Positions 60,325 to 64,000 of a stretch of DNA of 64,000 nucleotides are shown here, one piece after another; the stretch's first letter is position 1; every line of letters starts with the position of its first letter. The notes under the pieces were generated by a model. The model did not search any database and was not told the DNA's origin. It saw nothing but the letters and a program-made list of their open reading frames with translations. The DNA lies in contig JAFEUB010000964.1 of assembly GCA_024529925.1 (NCBI GenBank), positions 337,679 to 401,678 on the forward strand, given 5' to 3'. The position numbers were made by a program, and so were the translations under genes. This DNA is from Ophthalmolycus amberensis. Taxonomy: Eukaryota > Chordata > Actinopteri > Perciformes > Zoarcidae.

Positions 60325-62178
60325 TCATATTGTAATGTCATCTAAATCCCTGCTGTCATTGACTCCACTGAGCGGGCGGACGATAAGTGGTGATGTGTTG
60401 CTGCCGCTGTCACACGTATCCGGGTTAAAAAAGGGAAACATGGCCTCGGTCAACTGGAGCTGTGTAAAGGAATAGATGTGTGACTTGGCATCTGCATCAT
60501 AGAAGGACACCGTGCCGTCCTCGTAATCCAAAAACACCCCAACAACCTGGGGCCTCTGAGAGAGACACAGACGTTCTGCCTGTCCTGCACATGCCCGGTA
60601 CTCGCTGCCCTTCCTCAAGCAAATAGTCCAATAACCGTCCTCTGGACTCAGTGTGACCACACCTTTCCTGTTGATCGACTGTCGAGCCACACCCAAGTCC
60701 CACGCTGTTTTATCTCCCACGTCTACCTCCCAGTAGTGCCTCCCGCTGGTGAAACCCTGCGTAGCAAGAGATGCTCAGGTCACTGACACTGTTCATCTCT
60801 GAGAGTGAAGCAGAAAGACATAACGTCCCTACAAGGATAAACACATACAAACCACATCGTTATTCACCCTTGTGGCGAGGACACATGGTGCCCTGTCAAA
60901 ACGCTCTGGTATGTCCAGCAGGTTCTGTTCAACATCTCCATCCCAGACCTGTCTCCCATCCTGTGATAGAACCAGCCAAGGGTTGGCTGTCTTGGGGTCC
61001 AGATGAACATCCACTGTTGGACAGACGTAGGATTTTGAACTTTATTATCCCCTTTCTCCAAAGATTGAATAATTCTTTTTGTTTGTGGTTTCCATCAGTT
61101 GAGGTGTCCAGAAAAATACTCAAGTGTTACAAATGCAGGTAATATCCAGTTGCATGCCAGTTTGCAGTGTCTGTAAGTATCCTGTGGCATGCGTTCTCAT
61201 CATCAAAAAATAGTGAGAATCATTGTTACCTTCAGCCCTAAACCTTTTCGGATGTTATGATCACTAATATGTCAGATTTCTAGTCCACTGTTCTCTAATT
61301 TTGTCTTCTCATTGATACAGTATTTCATGGTTTTATTCAAGGTACATTATGTTTTAATTTAGTTGAGAAACAGGAAAAAAGGTATGAGAGAGAGAGAGAG
61401 AGAGAGAGCGAGAGAACCGATATGCTGAACAATGTGTTAGAGACTATTATTGTTTTACTGTCTAACTTTACCTGCATACTGCTGCATCTTCTCGTGCTCT
61501 GTAAGTCAATAAGAACACATGGTCGAAAATGAAACAAATATTAATTTATTGATTAAATGTAAGCGTCTGTATTCTCACAGAATGTAGTGATGCTGAAGAA
61601 AAATCTTAGAAGTTGACCTTGAATGGAAAGCTTTTTCAAAGCTGATTGAAGCTGCTGTTCAATGTTGGCCACCTCTCTCCTTACAATCCCCAAACATGTG
61701 TCTGTATGGACGATGATGTCAGTGCAGGCTTTGACAGATGACGGACAACTCAGAGCAGGAAACCTCTGACACGTCAAATAAGAGAGCAAAAAGCAGAAAA
61801 GAGGCCGGACAAGATGAGAGATGAGACGGAAATAAAGATATACGACAACAACAACTTCACTCCAGTCCGTACATCTTTTAGAGCGCTCTTTGGAATCTCT
61901 GTTTGTATGACTATTAAATATCTCACTGTGAGACGACTCCTCACCTGCAGAAGATTGAGGTGGTCCTCAGTGTGAGAAAGCTGCTCCATTTCTCTTCTCT
62001 TCCTCTCCAGCTCAGTGATTTCCAGCTCCAGCTCTGTGATGAGCCTCTCCGCCCTCTGCTCTGCTGCTGCCTGCTTCCTCCGGATCATCTCCACCAGCTT
62101 TGCCTGACGTGTCTCCAAGGAACGAAAGAGAGTGGAGAGGACCTCCGTGCTTTCCACTATGTCCCTCTTTGAGCTTTC
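60325..62178 (-). pseudogene. TRIM gene duplicate, exons 3-7 (5' exons beyond window)
   Basis: Exons 61945-62178, 61618-61765, 61472-61498, 60868-61013 and 60325-60756 repeat the coiled-coil and B30.2 part of the TRIM gene with intact frames. The RING and B-box exons would lie to the right of the window if copied, so completeness is unknown. Labelled pseudogene only because it is partial here. Confidence 0.7.
61386..61408. repeat. (GA)n microsatellite, copy 2
   Basis: Shorter counterpart of the run at 33819-33850. Confidence 0.9.
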
Positions 62179-63271
62179 CTGAAGACATTGAAGAATGAAA
62201 AAAAAGTTGAATGTTACATACTTCACATGGATGCAGGACCCTCACTGTGCTGAATGATGTATGTGTTGAGTTTGACACCAGAAAACTGTTTTTACATTCA
62301 TGTCCTGAAGGAGGACAGCTTCTCTGTGCTCAGGTTATAACGTGGATGTACAAGGATAACATGGCACACAGAGGGAGTGTGACTTCCTTCGCTGCTCAGG
62401 CAGACATTACTACAATATCTCTTTACAATACTGACCGCTCCACTTTCTGTCCGTTATTTGGTGCCGAGCAGGCAGCGCTCAGTGGATTTGTATTGGTCTG
62501 TCAGCTCAAAACAGCTGCTTGTTGACGAGAGTGGGGACACCGAACCAAACCATAAATGTGTCCTAAACCAAAACAATGAGCTTAAAGAGGCTTAAACGTT
62601 CTGCAGAGCTGCAAAGTAAAGTGATGAATCTTTGTATCCGCCTCTCTGGAGGCTTAATTCTCACTATGAGGAACAAACATCTGCAGTCCTCTCATTCAAT
62701 ATAAAAGAAACATTCCTACACTACAATTTCTCTGTTAAATAACAGTAAAGTGCTGGAAGCAGAGACGCCAGCAATGTACTGTAATTCTACAGTATTCATA
62801 CCATGAAATGACTGAACAGCATATTACTGTAAAATTATAATGGTGTATTTCTGTATTTTTTTCAATTTCTGTATTTTTTTCTGTACTTTTTACGTCATTT
62901 TGAGACATAAATAACCTTATTATGAAATGACCACATGGTCAAGTATATTTTTGTATACTCCTGTGACTTCAATAAATGAAAAGTACTGAGTGTTTTCTCT
63001 TTTTTTGTTCAGAACTTAAAAGCAAAATGAATACAACAGTCTCAAGTGAACTTATAGAAAGGAAAAAGTATATGGTCCTGGCCAAGGGGACAGCAGAACG
63101 TAATATAAATCAAAAACAGCTGATAAATGCATTTTACAGGACAGGTGGCAACATTAAGGCCCATCATGATGATTTAGTCTGAATCTACTGCATGTTAATC
63201 ATATGGCCGACATAACCTCACTGATAATTATATCATTGTTTATAGTAACTGAGGTTAGCTTTAGTTTAGAG

Positions 63272-63826
63272 CAGTGGTCCCCAACCACCGGTACCGGGCC
63301 GCACAGGAAGAATAAATATTATACTATTTCCGTTTTATTGATTATCAGAGTCTGAAGGAAGTTTTATTTTGAAAAATGACCGGATTCTCTCGCAATTTCA
63401 TCCGCCTGTGCCTCTTGACATGTCAAGACGCTTTGTCTCGGTCACAACTCTGCTGGTGTTTTGGATTAAAATCGAGGCTGAATATCCTGAGATCGCCACT
63501 AAAGCACTGAAAACCCTGCTTCCATTTCCAACATCCTCTTTGTGAAGCGGGATGTTCTGCAGTGACAGCAATCAAAACAAAATGGCGGAGTCGAGTGGAC
63601 ATCAGGAACAGACTTCGGGTGTCATTGTCTCCCATTACCCCCAGATGGGACCGTCTCGTTGCAGAGAAACAAGCTCAGGGCTGCCACCGATTCAGCGTTA
63701 TTGTGAGTTGTATTTATTTATGCATTTTATATTTGTTTTCATGACGATCGTGTCATTTTATTTCGTCGTTTTTCCGCCACACCTTGGAGGCCGGTCCGTG
63801 AAAATATTGTCTTCCATGAAAAGATT
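63272..63826 (+). mobile_element. hAT-type element remnant, copy 2
   Basis: Counterpart of 35716-36270. It lacks the extra G found near 36037, so the frame from TAIKTKWRSR continues into DIRNRLRVSLSPITPRWDRL, as in hAT transposases. The earlier two-base loss is shared, so this copy is also dead. Confidence 0.65.
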
Positions 63827-64000
63827 TGGGTGTGGCTATAATTACCACAGTACACGGGATGCAACATATTAGCGTTTGAATATGAATTTGCAATCATAGA
63901 CAGCTTAACAACGTTAAAAGGATCATTTGTGGAGTTACTTGCAACAGCTTAAACTTTTGTTGTGACTTGTTGCATGTATGATTTAAAATATCTGCAAAGC

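Larger units (their letters stand above)
57458..64000. repeat. Segmental duplication, copy 2 (runs off window)
   Basis: Near-identical to 29888-36444 in the same orientation. I noticed about a dozen differences: single-base changes (for example 30950 versus 58520 and 31338 versus 58908), a few 1-3 base indels, and the GA microsatellite length. The left boundary is sharp, inside rpgrip1 intron 5. Confidence 0.95.

Overview
The window is a piece of a teleost fish genome. The evidence is short exons split by AG/GT introns, vertebrate genes in fish-like form, fish-type LINE, hAT and Harbinger-like repeats, and TAACGTTA-rich promoter regions. Exons were assigned by reading conserved protein segments and checking that splice phases join. 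No database search was run.

Layout, left to right. (1) 1285-1883, minus: the first two coding exons of tdrd7 (LOTUS domain); the rest lies off the left edge. (2) 4739-15939, plus: a near-complete dctn1 (p150Glued) in about 31 coding exons, about 1267 aa, with a puzzling extra base at the start of one exon. It is divergent from tdrd7. (3) 16978-20518, minus: pced1-like PC-esterase gene, about 361 aa, convergent with dctn1. (4) 21874-31384, minus: complete rpgrip1, 30 coding exons, about 1326 aa, phases consistent throughout. (5) 32758-41740, minus: a RING/B-box/coiled-coil/B30.2 TRIM gene of about 550 aa. Its large intron (34.6-41.0 kb) holds hAT debris and a 1.7-kb tandem repeat. (6) 43596-55502, minus: an array of nine nearly identical 258-nt fibronectin-III exons ending in two small C-terminal exons. 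Their sequence suggests a SEA-like tail, as in fish receptor-phosphatase-like FN3 proteins. The array is interrupted by a decayed LINE (45939-50426), which itself carries a 1.1-kb Harbinger-like MITE. (7) 55634-57457: a second copy of the same LINE, cut off abruptly. (8) 57458-64000: a near-identical second copy of 29888-36444, containing the rpgrip1 5' exons and the TRIM 3' exons.

The most interesting part is 44.8-64 kb. An FN3-exon pair plus its already decayed LINE has been duplicated, and the second LINE is joined without visible homology to a duplicate of the rpgrip1-TRIM region. The junction places the rpgrip1 start and first five coding exons upstream of the FN3 exons on the same strand. 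This is either a recent rearrangement or a false (haplotypic or chimeric) assembly duplication; sequence alone cannot decide.

tdrd7 acts in germ granules, dctn1 in the dynein-dynactin motor, rpgrip1 at the photoreceptor connecting cilium, and the TRIM gene is probably an E3 ubiquitin ligase. Nothing suggests that they form one pathway. Their proximity is ordinary eukaryotic gene order.
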